From contig CM029128.1 in NCBI GenBank assembly GCA_016859345.1, positions 22,787,281-22,851,280 of the forward strand: DNA of 64,000 bases. The letters run 5' to 3'. The translations under genes and the position numbers were made by a program. Below, in pieces: positions 25,288 through 38,600 of this stretch (its first letter is position 1; each line of letters starts with the position of its first letter). Source of the stretch: Istiophorus platypterus (lineage: Eukaryota; Chordata; Actinopteri; Istiophoriformes; Istiophoridae). A model generated the notes under the pieces. It made no database searches. It saw only the letters and a list, made by a program, of their open reading frames with translations, and was not told the origin of the DNA.

Positions 25288-26848
25288 TCCACATACTTAT
25301 TGAAGTATTGAACACATCAACATTTTTCTCAGTAAACATATTTCTAAAGGTGCTATTGACATGAAATTTTCACCAAATGCCAGCAACAACCCAAGTAATC
25401 CAAACATGCAAAGAAATCAAACCATAGATGTCCATAAATAGGGTAACGTGTAATAATGTGAAATGACACTGGGAAAAAGTATTGAACATGCTTACTGAAA
25501 TTTATTTAATACTTTGCACAAAAGCCTTTGTTGGTAATGACAGCTTCAAGCCGCCTCCTGTATGGAGAAACTAGTCACATGCATTGCTCAGGTGTGATTT
25601 TGGCCCATTCCTCCACACAGTCAGTCTTCAAATCTTGTGGGCCTCTTCTATGAACTCTGACCTTTAGTCCTTTCCATAGATTTTCAATTGGATTCAAGTC
25701 AGGTGATTGGCTGGGCCATTCTTGCAGCTTTATTTTCTTTCTCTGAAACCAATTGAGAGTTTTCTTGGCTGTGTTTGGGATCATTGTCTTGCTGAAATGT
25801 ACCACCCTCGTTTAATCTTCAGCATCTTGGTAGATTGTCTTGGTACATTTTTCCATTCATCCTTCCTTCACTTATATGAAGTATGCGAGTACTGTATGCT
25901 GAAAATCAGCCCCACACCATGATGTTCCCACCTTCAAACTTCACTGTTGGTATGGTGTTTTTGGGGTGATGTGTATTATGGCATCCGAAGAGTTCAATTT
26001 TGGTCTCATCTGACCAGACTATATTCTCCCAGAATTTCACAGGCTTGTCCAAATGTTGTGCAGCAAACTTTAAATGAGCTTCAACATGCTTTTTCTTTAG
26101 TAATGGAGTATTGTGTGGCGAGTGTACACACAGGCCATGGTGGTTGAGTGCATTACTTATTGTTTTCTTGGAAACAATTGTACCTGCTAATTCCAGGTCC
26201 TTCTGAAGCTCTCCACTAGTGGTCATTGGCTCTTGGGTAACTCTTCTGATAATTCTTTCCACTCCTCTGTCAGAAATCTTGCAAGGACACCTGGTTGTGG
26301 CTGGTTTATGGTAAAATGATGTTCTTTCCACTTCTGGATTATGGCCCCAGCAGTGCTCAATGGAACATTCAGAAGTTTAGAAATCCTTCTGTAACCAATG
26401 CCATCAGTATGTTTTGCAACAATAAGGTTGCGAAGGTCTTGAGAGAGCTCTTTGCTTTTACCCATCATGAGATGTTTCTTGTCTGACACCTTGGTAATGA
26501 GACAGCTATTTATAGACCATCACTTGGGACTGAACCAGCTGATATTAATTTGCACTGACAAGGGCCAGGATTGCTTCCTAATTACTGATAGATTTTAGCT
26601 CGTGTCTTGGCTTTCCAGGCCTTTTTGCATCTCCCTTTCTTCATGTGTTCAATATTTTTTCCCTGTGTAATTTCACAATATTACACATAACGTAATTTAT
26701 AGACATCTATGGTTTGATTTCTTTACATGTGTGGATTGCATGGCATGTTGCTGACATTTGGTGAAAAATTTAATTACAATAGCCCCATTAGACATATATT
26801 TACTGAAAAAAATGTTGATATGTTAAATACTTATTTTACCCGGTGTAT
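25288..26848 (-). mobile_element. Nearly full-length Tc1/mariner (DD34E-type) transposon, frameshifted
   Basis: Both terminal repeats remain and are long (about 200 bases). The right end reads TACTTATTTTACCCGGTGTA, with the matching decayed left end near 25288. Transposase on the minus strand starts near 26471-26489 (MGKSKELSQDLRNLIVAKHT), with helix-turn-helix YRRISKLLNVPLSTAGAIIQ. It continues after a frameshift near 26290 with KISDRGVERIIRRVTQ and the catalytic NIVWSDETKIELFG. Near 25780 the DNDPKH block is present, and a 2-base deletion then moves the frame to KKTLNWFQRKKI and EWPSQSPDLNPIENLW. Asp, Asp and Glu codons are all kept but no single frame joins them, and the region between the first Asp block and DNDPKH is decayed. 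Confidence 0.9.
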
Positions 26849-26879
26849 GTATATATATATTTATATTTATATACATATC

Positions 26880-26888
<9 letters not shown>

Positions 26889-26951
<63 letters not shown>
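26889..26951. repeat. (GT)n microsatellite
   Basis: About 62 bases of GT beside an AT-rich TATA tract, immediately right of the Tc1 element. Confidence 0.97.
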
Positions 26952-26952
<1 letters not shown>

Positions 26953-26974
26953 ATATATGGTTACATGAGCGTGA

Positions 26975-27195
26975 CCCCTTTTTGGATGTGGTATGAGACT
27001 GGCAGCATGAATGTGAAGCTGACAAATCTGCAGCAATGATGTGATGCACTCATGTCCACAGGAACCAGAATTATAGCGGACTGTGTCCAATGTCTAATGG
27101 AATCTAGGCCATAAAGAATTTTTGCTGTTTTGACAGTTAAGGGACGATTTTCCACGCATTAGTATGGTGTTCCTAATAAAGTGCTTGGTGAGTAC
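26975..27195 (+). mobile_element. Second-family Tc1-like relic, 3' end with terminal repeat
   Basis: Decayed coding text for the transposase C-terminus ends in GTTCCTAATAAAGTGCTTGGTGAGT. This closely resembles the CCTAATAAAGTGGCCGGTGAG terminal repeat I recall from a widespread Tc1-like family. A relic of the same family's N-terminal/catalytic part may be at 43085-43420. Confidence 0.6.
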
Positions 27196-27890
27196 ATATT
27201 CATCCTGAAAAAGTACCTACATTACTTGAAAAATCACTCATTTACCTTTTTTTTACTCAGCACAGCTTGGTTAAAGATACCCAGAAACCCTGGAAAATCT
27301 TGGAATAAGTGGGAATTAAACTCAAATAAAGTCTCGCTTAAACTGTTTAAAGTTTGAAGTTACCAGAAGAATGCAAGTCTGGAAAACTGGCAATTCTAAT
27401 TATTCTGTCAAATAATTTCTTTGCGAAAAATTTCCAAAAAAAGATCAGAGAATTAGGACAATTAGGACAATTAGGACATCAGAGAATGTCTTAATTGGGC
27501 TGAACATTTAAAGTTTGAATTGTCACATATCACAGTATGTCACAGTATGTCACAGTATGTAAAATGAGTTATGAATAAAAAATTGTAGAACAATAATAAG
27601 TAGGAAGAAGAATAAAGAATTTTTGAACCTCAGAGGAAACTTTAGTGGGATAGTGCTCGTGGAGCAATCCCATCAATTAACCTTTAGAAACAGAAAAAAA
27701 AAAAATGAAAAGTCAAAGTTCCTAGATGAAAACACAACATACAAAAACAGGTTCATAGCTATTTAAATGTACCATTGATACACATTGCTTTATCTTGATT
27801 AGCAGGTTGCTGTGTATGGTTTATCATCTATTCTACTCTAAATGGGACTATAATTTACAAAAGGATCATCATGTTGTATTGAAGACCTTG
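27196..27890. other. Intronic DNA with short tandem repeats
   Basis: Contains three copies of CACAGTATGT near 27530-27560 and three of ATTAGGACA near 27455-27480. No gene. Confidence 0.5.
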
Positions 27891-29430
27891 AACTCAATTC
27901 AATTCAATTCAACGTTATTTATATAGCGCCATATCATAACAGACGTTATCTAAGGGCACTTTTCATATAGAGCCAGTCTAGACCAGACTCTTTATAGTTA
28001 TTATTTACAGAGACCCAACATTTCCCCCATGAGCAGCACTTGGCGACAGTAGCAATGAAAAACTCCCTTTTAGGGGGGTGTTGTCTGCCTCAACCGGCTG
28101 GGGGGAAGGTGAGAAAGAGAGAAAGAGAGAGAGAGGGAGAGAATGAGAGCATAGCACAATAATGGGACTAATAGCTATATATACTATAGTTATACTAACA
28201 GGGCTAATAATATTACTAATAAGACTAAATGAAATGGTTACTATAGCAATCATAATAAGCAGCAGTGGGTGTTGATCAGGCTCATGGGGCAGTAGATGGT
28301 CTGCACCCATGGATCCAGACTCAGGAGCATCAGAAAAACCTGCAGAAAGCGACAGGAGGAAGAGGAGAGAGACGAGGAAGCACAAAACTGCGGGAGAGAG
28401 GGAGGACAGTTAGTAACAAGTATTTTTGAGGTGTTAATTGGCACAGGGAGAGAGAAGGCGGCGGTGGAAAGGGAAGCTCAGTGCATCATGGGAAGTCCCC
28501 AGCACTCTAGGGCTATAGCAGTATAGTGAGGGGATGGCTCAAGCTACTGCTGAGCCAGTTCTAACCATAAGGTTTATCAAAGAGGAAGGATTTAAGCTGA
28601 CTATTATAGGCTGAGAGGGTGTCTGCCTCCAGAACCCAAACTGGAAGATGGTTCCACAGCAGAGGAGCCTGATAACTGAAAGCTCTACCCCCATTCTGCT
28701 TGTGGAGACTCTAGGAACCACTAGTAGTCCTGCATTCTGGGAGTGAATTGTTCTACTGCGATATTGAGGTACTATGAGCTCTTTAAGATAGGATGGTGTC
28801 TGGCCATGAAGGGCTTTGTAGGTGAGGAGGAGGAGGAGGAGGAGGAGAATTTTAAATTGTATTCTGGATTTCGGAGGGAGCCAATGCAGAGAAACTAACA
28901 CAGGAGAGATATGATCTCTCTGGTTCTTGTTAATACTCTCGCAGCAGCATTCTGAGTAAGCTAGAGAGTATTTATCCCTGATAACAGGGAGTTGCAGTAA
29001 TCGAGTCTAGAAGTAACAAAAGCATGTACTAGTTTTTCCTGCGTTTGAGAAAGGATGGGCCTGATTTTTGTGATATTACAAAGGTGAAAAAAGACGTTGA
29101 AGTTTTTTTTTATGTGGGAGTTAAAGGACATGTTCTGATCAAAGACAACTCTAAGATTCCTAACGGTGGTGGTAGAGGCCAGAGCAATGCCATCTACCCT
29201 TTGGGCAAAGCCAACTGAGTCTAAAAGTGAGTTAAATGCAGTGCTGAGTCATAACTATCAACGTCCACATGAATATTGAAATAAGCTACATTAAAGATTT
29301 TGTCTGTACTAATGACTAATAAGGTTGATAAAAACTCTGAGAATTCAGGTATAAATTCAGAATATGGTCCAGGAGCACGGTTCACTATAACAAACAGAAC
29401 AGGTTTTAAAGTTGTCCAGGTTAAACTGGC
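27891..29430 (-). mobile_element. L2-type LINE, internally deleted, in ralgps1 intron
   Basis: On the minus strand, text near 29100-28860 resembles L2 reverse transcriptase (NSHIKKNFNVFFHL, ...LVHAFVTSRLDYCNSLLSG), and 28901-28539 gives LVSLHWLPPKSRIQFKILLL then TYKALHGQTPSYLKELIVPQ. An expanded AGG run lies at 28826-28848. The 3' UTR leads to a TTGAATTGAATTGAGTT tail at 27891-27912. Upstream of 29190 the sequence jumps to the endonuclease region, so part of the RT is deleted. The 3' UTR matches the copy at 49086-49560. Confidence 0.85.
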
Positions 29431-29549
29431 TTTGAGACCATAACTCAGTAGGAAAATATTTCCTGAGGCAACAGATGAATGGCATCTAATCTTATATGCA
29501 GTCTATGGGCCTCACTCAGTGATTTGCCGTCTTGTGCTGTCTCATCCAG

Positions 29550-29687
29550 GAATCTACCTATTGGACATGATCTACATCGATTCAGCCTATCCTGCATCAG
29601 ATAGTATAATAGAGACAGAGCAGCGGACCAATCAGATGAACAACCTTCTGAGGGTCATCTCCGACCTGCAGATGTCATGTAACTATG
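29550..29687 (+). CDS. ralgps1: ralgps1 exon: C-terminal part of the RasGEF domain
   Basis: 138 nt, phase 1 at both ends. Acceptor CTCATCCAG/GA, donor TATG/GTAAGA. It encodes IYLLDMIYIDSAYPASDS and continues to NQMNNLLRVISDLQMSCNY, a hallmark of RalGPS RasGEF domains. A decayed L2 LINE ends only about 120 bases upstream. Confidence 0.95.
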
Positions 29688-32600
29688 GTAAGAAACAAAC
29701 AACATTATCTACAGTGTGCACTGTGGTACTACATGCTTGCTAGTAGTGGTGCTGTATTAAACTTTGGTAAATTGAGTCATTTCTAACATGCTGTCTGACT
29801 TATGTATGTGAATGCATCAAACCTACCAATAGTTATAGGCACAGCTCCTCTTTTTGTCAATGAAAACTAGGGTTCACAGAGGAGTTAATGCAGGGTTGAT
29901 GGATCTAACTGGAGTGTAAACATGTAACTTATAAACTGTTAGTGTTAGTTAGTTTATACATAATTGGCAATCACACAAAAAAGGGCAGTTCATAATGTGG
30001 TTGTTTACCTATTCAGATTCCATTTTCTGGTATAGGATTAAGTTGTGTCTGAAGAACTGGCTACACACTTTAGATATTCTAAAAGCAGCACCACTTTAAT
30101 TCTGTTTGTTCCCGACAAAGACAACTGTGTGTTGGTGGCCCTGGATATTTAATATGTTTATTTATTTATTTATCCACAGAGTTCAAAATACTCTTGTAGT
30201 AGTTTGCCCATGCAGTGATATATGTTCTTACTAGATCTAATTTTTGAACCCAAATCCTTTTGAATCTCTTATTTCAACTTACTGGGTTTGCCTTTCAGCA
30301 TTTAAATAAGGCTAAAATAACTCCAGCTCAAAGATGTTTAATCAGCTTTTGTTAACTGAGAAGGCAGAAACTTGACATATTTTAGTGGCAGCCTAATTAA
30401 TTTTCACAATCTGTTGCTATATCTTGAAAATGAGATGAGCAGGAGAAGATAATTAATGTTATTAGATGTATTTGATACATTCAGTTAGTTAGCTTTAGCC
30501 TCCTGTATTTCACCAGCAAGTGCTTCCTAATACTGGAGCTCCTGATTCACACATATGAATCTGATCAGATTTAAAGGCTGATGTGATTAGGGCCAGCCCA
30601 TAAATTTCAATAATTTGAATCATCACTTGAGCCACATCTTATTTTGTTAGTTGAGTCTCTGCTCTTCTCTACCTTAATCATTGTACACAGAGTGATGCAG
30701 AATAACAGCATGACAGGCTGTAAACTTACAAACCAAGCCTTAATGTCTCAAAATGACTTAGCTACAAAACTAAATCGAAAAAGTGCAGACTTCCTACGCG
30801 AATGTCAAACAACATACACCAGACTTCAGAGGAAAAAATTCAAAATCATAGTAATGATCCAGATCTGCCTCTGAGTTCTTCCTGGGGCTATGCCCCCACC
30901 CTCCACTAAGTCCATTTCAAATCATTTAAGTAGATTTAAATGGGAGCTCTAGGGTGTTGATGAACCTGTACGGAGCAGCACTGCTTATACTCCTTGGCAG
31001 GCCAAGCCATTTTCACAGTTAGCTCCTGATTTTCTCCTCCAGGATTTCAACAGTTGACAATGGAATCTTATAGAGTAGCAAGGGCCACAAAACCCTGGGC
31101 AGGATGGTTTGCTGGTGTATCCAGGCCTGGACCTTGACGACCAGGCAACCCAGATTTGTCAACTTTGGTAAGCCAGGCTTCAAGGTCTCTGCGGGTTTTA
31201 ATGGATGGCAGCTTTGTCCTTCAGGCTGCTGCTGGAGTTTGCCCAGGCTCTTAACTGGCTGCTTTGTCAGTGCTGGGATCGCAGTTCTGGAAATTGTGAA
31301 GCAGAGTTCGTCCAACACCCTTCCTTACTACAACACAAGGGACCTTGAATTTGATGATTTGAAGTTCACCCTTGCCCATAAGATAGATAAGATTGGATCG
31401 TTATCTTTTTTGCAGAAGATACAAGCTGAGGTGCTTGCCCAATTGAACTGGTTGCTGTCTTTCTGTGCTGTCAGTTGAATCTCCAGTGGTCACCAAACTA
31501 TTTTTGGTTGTCACCTTGCCTCTTCACAGAAGTCACTGGTTGACCCAGAAATTCAGGTTGCAAAATAATCTCTCAGATATGCTGGGATGTATCTTCAGTG
31601 ATGTCCCAGTTTGCATCCCAGCAACGAGCCCTGGGTCTTCCTATTTTTTTCCTCAGCTCCCAAGTGGCTTTTTCTGCAGCTTTGGTGATGGCCCCCTTCT
31701 TTCGTAGCTCCGAAGAATCCAAGCCAAGTCAGGGGTTGCCACAACTTGTCCCTACAAGCAAGCTGTTTCTTTTATAACAGATTAGAAAGTTTTGAATGAT
31801 AAATTATTTAGAAAAATCAAAACTTAATTTTACTTAGCTATGCAGGTGTTATCAAGTGATGTAATTGCAGGACTTTGGCCACATTGTAACAGATGGCCAT
31901 ATGTTTAAAAGATAGTGTAGGAGAATATAGGACCAATATAGGAGAATTTCTCAATACCACAAAGACAAGATCAACTGAGTGATATTATTGATCTCCTATG
32001 CGTGCGTAGTTTCCAAGAATGTATAAAAATGTATATTACTTTATATTTGACTTTGTATCCACTTTTTTATGTTTTTTTTTTTTTTTTTTTTGCACTACAG
32101 TTTTTCAGACTTTTTCATAGTGCGGAGTATACCGAGTGTAGCCGAAACATCTGTTTGTTATACTCCACTATGTTGAACATTTAAACATTTATATTAGAAG
32201 AGCATCCGAATAGATGTTGGTGTGCACAATTTCCTGTTTTGTACTTGCTGACATTTGTAGTCCACTACCTTTCTTTCTTTTAAGTGGACACTCTGAGCTA
32301 TCATCAGTGAGTCAGCATCTTAAAGTATAAATTCTTAATTTTGTTTAATTGCTGTGTTTCCTTTAGTCAAAACCAAGGCAAGCAAATATGTACATAGAAT
32401 ATCAGGTGTTTTATCTTAAGTGACCTCTTGCAACCTTTGTTCTTCAGATCACCTTGTGACCCTGCCACATGTCCAGAAGTATCTTTTATCAGTTCGCTAC
32501 ATAGAGGAACTCCAGAAGTTTGTAGAAGACGACAACTTCAAGTAAGTTTTAACTCGGTGACTGGCACTGCAGGGGTAGTAAGTAAAGAATTAGTCTAGGA

Positions 32601-35600
32601 ATCTACTGTGGTTATTCAAGCTTTCCAGGGGATGAACCCTTTCTATTGTAAACAATCCTCAAGGTTCCTTTTCACTCTGTCCATTTTGGTCATGACATAA
32701 GCTTTTCTCTAGCTCATGGAAACATGGAAGTGGACGTGAAATTGATTGGGGTCAATGCACGGGAAGTAGGATTTAAAAAGGCAGGCAACTTTATCTTTCT
32801 TCACAGGGAGTTTATTCATCAAACAGGCACTGGTGACATTTTAAGGGAATGTGTTCAAATGATACATCAGGTTTATAAATGAGCCATAATTAAGATATCT
32901 TAATTGTAATAATACAATTGATAATATTAATGTAATGATAATAAATGTAATAATGAATATAATGAAAGGTTAGGTCTTTTATTGGCAGACTTGAAGGAAA
33001 ATTATGTAACTTTTGAAAAAAGAAATTAGACACTCTTCCTCTCTCAAAATGAAAGGTGAATTCATAATCCAAAAATCAAACCCTTCCTAACGGTGGTGGT
33101 AGAGGCCAGAGCAAAGCTCTGGATACTTTGTTAAATATAGTAATTTATATTTGTTATTAATTTTTACTAAACCGTGGTTATTGGTAAAAAAGCCAAGTAT
33201 TTAACGTGAATCAGTGCCACATACCACAACATTTATGGACTAAGCTAATATGCAATGCCTGTCCCATGATAAAAAACATAAAACTCAACATTACAGCAAG
33301 TACACACATACATTAAATCATACAAGACACAGCAATTTACAATTGTAAAATAAAAGTACTATAAAATGACAAGCACCATACATGACTACATGACTGATCC
33401 GTCTGTTGAAAAGACAGTTTATTTGGCCAGAAGCTGCTGGATTTTCCAACTATGTTCTCCAGGTAATTACCAACTTTGTCTGTCTAAAACTAACTGTTTG
33501 CTGTGGCTGTGGGTTGAAGGGAGTAGAGTTTTTTGGCCATTAAATGAAAACCATGAGTAAAAAAGACACCAAAATGCTCAATAAAGCTGAGGGGAACTGC
33601 AGAGTCGAGTTACAATTCTTAACAGTTTCATTACTAAAAGCACATTGTGTACAGTCATTTTATACATCATTAATAGAAAAATAATTCATGAAACAGGATA
33701 TCCAACAATTTAACTTTCTTGCCCTCTAGTTTGGTTTTAGTCTTCATTTTAAGAACATTTAACTCTTAGGAAGAATTTTTTTAACAATTTAATTTTAACA
33801 ATTTTTTTTAACATTCATCAACAAGGCAAAAGTCAAATAAACCCAAATTCCAGTGGTTGCTGGTGGAGAGTTTTGCTCACTGCTGCCATGGCAAATCACG
33901 CTGTTTGTCTGGTGGCAAGGGGGCAGTGTGATTTGTGTGAGGCTCAGTGTGAATACAGTGTCTGGTGACTCCATGTGTACTGAAGGAAGCACATGGATGC
34001 CAAACTTTCCTTAGGTCAACAGAAGTAGTTAAGAGCAACAGGGATCATGGTACACATGGGGATTAACCACAATGTCAATGGGAGGAAACAGAGAATGACA
34101 AAAAGCAAAAATTAGGAAATCTGAGTTCATAAAACTGCACTGTATGTGTTGGAAGGAACTGTTAAAGTCTATATATAAACTATGGATCAAATGACTACTA
34201 TTAATGTGAAAGGAGTGACTCATACAGGGATTTATTACCACCTCTACAGTTTCCCTGTACTGCATGGTGAGTTTTAATATCTTTCTGTTTTTAAGTTTTG
34301 ACTCCAGATGTATGCTAATGTTGGTCTGTGTCTGCTGTGTGTTACACTGCCCCAAGACAGGAGAAGAAATCAGTGCATTGACCAACAAAAAATGTCTCAG
34401 CACTTTGAGACCTGACATCTATTTCCATACTACCAAAAGAAAAATAGAATAAAATAAAAAGAGTGGTAATAAGTTGCATGGACCTCAGTTGGCAGTTCCA
34501 GCACACACTCTAGTCTACCTCATTCTTACCGGTGATTGGACTGTACTCTACTGAAAATAACCTGTGGGGACCTTGGGATTGTCCTACACTTTGAGTAACA
34601 GCCATCAAGGCAACATCATGTAAACTTCAAACTTAAACATAATTTGCAACATTTTCCATGTTTCAGTTGGCTTAAATTGGCTTAAATTCTTTCTCTTTAT
34701 TACAAATGGGGCCAACCACATGCTAATCACAGGTGTATTTTATTCCAACCTCAGAATTTTCAACTTTCAAATAAGAGTTTATTCAGGTTTTTTTTAGGTT
34801 AACAATAACTGATACTGACAATTAGCAATAAAATGACAGAAGGTTTTATTAAGAATTCTGCCTTGTTGAAAGAGTGTCTGCTCTGATATTATTCATTTAA
34901 GCCATATATCCAGGCATGAAACATTTTCTGATTTGCATATTTATTTTAAACCAGTTGAATTAAATAAATGTGCCCCCGGATGAATGGGACATACTGTCTT
35001 CATGGACACCTGTTTAAGGACATTGAAAAGCAACAACAGAATATCAGCATTACATCAGATTTAATACCGTAATTTTTTAGGCCTTAGTGGTAGTGTTGTA
35101 GTAGATTGTTTTTCTTATTTTGATTCTGTCAGCTCAGTTTGGTATCAAAATAAACAATACTTCTCTCATACTCACTGCAAATGCAACATAATGATACATG
35201 TTAAGTCAAAACACAAGCAGAACTATTGTTTGGAATATAACAACACCTTAAATGCATGGCCCCAGAAAAAGTAACTCACTAGTACACAGCTGTTAATTAG
35301 GAATGCATTTAAACAGTTGAAAGTTACTAACATAAATCAGTTTAGTTTGTAAACGAATAAAGTCTGTGTATCATGCAGCTCTGGAAACTTTTGAATGAAA
35401 ACTCTGGAAACTGTTGATGCTGTTGCCAGAGGTGGGATGGAGAGAAGGACACAGCGTTAATAATGACAGTAGTGATAAGAGAGAAAACAGGTGCCCCAAG
35501 AAAGCCACGTTGTTTGTATGATGTAATATGGACATTACACATGACAGACTGTGTTTGAAGTTTGCATGAGAGTCCCTTTCTTTTTTTTCTTTGGAGCCAG

Positions 35601-38600
35601 CACTTTAAACGGTCATTCAGAAAGAAAACCAACCAAATCTCAATAATTAATGACTATTGTACCCAAAGTTCCTTCTGTTCCCTATAAATAAAACTTTCGT
35701 AATGGGCAGAATCCCATTTACCAAGGAACAAAATTCATTGGGACTATTCCCTTTGCTAGTAGACCAAACTGAGCATGTGCGAACATTAGGAGATGCCTTT
35801 GCTCTTGTAGTGAGCTTATGCGCTTTCTCATGTGTATGACTCTAGAGGTCATACACTTGAGGGTCTACTGCCATCCTTGAAGCACAGCACCACACGAGAC
35901 AAGCTTCAGTCAGGAACGTAGCAGCCCAAAATAATACACACAGAAATGAATTTACCTGATCCTGCTGTTCGTTCCAGGCCTTCGATTACTCCTTCTATTT
36001 ATTTATTTTAATTCATTTATGTATTTATTTATTGATTCACTTAAGTATTCTGAAAATATAACTATCAAATTTCATGATTCTGGAAGTTTTGTGTTAATGG
36101 CCCTGGCTTGTGAGCATCAGTGGGACATGGCCCACTGAGTTGCCAAAATACAGCATCACTTCTCATTATCCAGAGGAAGAAATTCCGTTACAATTTTGCA
36201 TTTTGTGGACTCTCGATTCTCAGTTCTTTTAAAAACTTTAATCATGAGGGTCCTTAGAAGTTATCTGCAACTTTTGAGCCAGATTTAACTTTAAACTAAG
36301 ATGAGTTTGAAAAAGTAGGTCCTGAAATAATGCATCTTTGTGTAAAAGCATCACCTAGTGGCCAATATGCACCAAATGTTGAACAGAACCTCAGAGTGGC
36401 ATGAAAAACTTCTGGTTCAGGTTTTGTGTTAACAGACTTTCTGTTTTGACAGAAATCTATAGGTCATTCTTCCTTTATAACTTTTGCATTTTTAGGAACA
36501 TCAAAATTCTGTAATAACTTTTGATTATGAAAGTCTATAGATGCTTGTGCAAAGCTTTGGGCAGACCTAATTCACAGCCTAGGAGGAGTTCGAAAAGTAG
36601 GTCGCTTTCTATATGTGGCCCCTTGCCCCTTTGCCCTTTGACCCCTAAAAATCTGAGTGAATACAATATGGTTCTCAGCACCACTGTTACTGGGAGCCAC
36701 GCTGCTTTGCATGTGTGGCCCTCACCCTTGCAGGCTTTGACCGCTAATTCCTAAAGGGATTGCTGGGATAAGTATGTTCTTTCCAGGATGATGACAGACA
36801 CCAACTGGCCTGCAGGTCTTCACATCTTAGAAAGCAGTACAGCAAATATCCAAACATTATTATTATTGTAATAAATCAGTCACTGTTTTAAAATATAATT
36901 TATTAATAAATATCAAAACTTAGTGAAGTGACAAAAATGTCTAAAGCTGTGAACCTGGCTCTTTGCCATTGCTGCTGGATGGTGCGAGATGCATGATGGG
37001 ATCCTTGGCTAGCCCAAATCACACACAATTTTTTAAAATCTTTAACAAGTGGTGGTGTGAAAAAAAACTTATTTTATCTTATGACAGATAATCCTGTGTT
37101 TATTACACAGAGTGAGCATTTGAGATATATCTAAGCCATCATAAAGTGCACCACTCACTAGCTACATCATTGAGTGTCACATCACTTCATACCCAAAGTA
37201 CACATGATTTGATTCTTATTTCCTACATGGTTCTAGGATGTTAAAAGGCAGTCACAAAACACCACAGGAAATGTAACCAAATTTCTGCTATTTGGAGAAT
37301 TGACATGCATTGACACTGGGAAACAGGACAGGGGGTATCTTGCTGTTAAGTTGTGCATCAAGTTGCAATGAAGCAAATCAAGATCATTCTTCTGTGGACA
37401 CTACAGAGAAAATAGTGTGTGCAGGTGTTTTAATGTGCTTCACCAGTGTTTTTTATTTGAATATGTAATAGTGTATCTGAAGGTTCCAAAAAGCTAATTG
37501 TAAACCCCTTTTTTAGGTTTAGTTGAAGTTATACTCTAAAGGATAGGTATTAATGTAATCATAAATTTTTAAAATTTTCAATACTCAAGTTAAAATGAAT
37601 AGCATACACTGTCCGTGTACTCCCATGTGCACAGCCATATGTGAATGGTCAATCAACTGGGAACACCGCAAATCCCCAAAATTTGTAAATTTCTTATATC
37701 TAATTAATGGTCCATGATCTAAGGTCAAATATGAGACATGCATTTTGTCTGACCTGTGTCACAATGGCTTCTCTTAGCGCATACAAAATGTCTACACAGA
37801 CTGCAGCTTCATTACCCCGTCACTAGGTACACAGGATGTATTCAGTCGCAGTTCTGAGTGGTGGTCACCCGCATTAGGGCAGGACTCCTGAACCCGACAA
37901 AAAAATTTAAGATGGAAGAAAATAGACTTGAAGCATAAATAAACACTTGCGATCTTGGTAAGGCATACATCGTGTGAGTGAAACATGAGTTGTTATATGG
38001 CCTGCCATTGGATGCCCTTGAGATGGACAAGTTAAAAACACAGCAGAAAAACTTCCTGTGTAGACAGGCCATTAGAAACTTCCAGTAATTTTATAGAAAT
38101 CCTGTCAACGTTAATTTTAGCTTAAAACTGGCAGCTGTACTATCTTGACTGACTTAAAGAAAGAATTAAACCATTGAATCCTTTGTTTTAAATTAAAATC
38201 TTGACACAAACTTACTTCATAGCTGTGTATCTTATAGATCCAAGTGAAGCAGTTCTGTGACATTGTGAAGCCTCATTTCTCAGTTGAGTAATTCTCAGTT
38301 AGATGCACTATGGGCTGGCTCTAATTTCTCTTTAATAACTTGGGGTAAATATATTGAAGCTGCAGTAAAACGGCCTGTAATTTTTAGCATTTCAAAGCTG
38401 AAGACATAATTAATGTATCGTTTTCTGGCTAGTTAAGTTTGTAATTAAACTGCTAGACTTCATAGTACGGCAGTGAGTGTGTTGTGTATTTCTGTCAGGA
38501 CAGTAGTAACTATCAGATCAGAGAAGAGCATTGGGCTGGTGTGTCTGATGGAAACCATTTGTGTTGCAGGCTGTCTCTGAAGATTGAACCTGGCAACAGT

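Noticed and set aside
34029..34418. 129-aa minus-strand open frame with a hydrophobic start
   Set aside because: No family resemblance and low-complexity composition; likely a chance frame in AT-rich intron.
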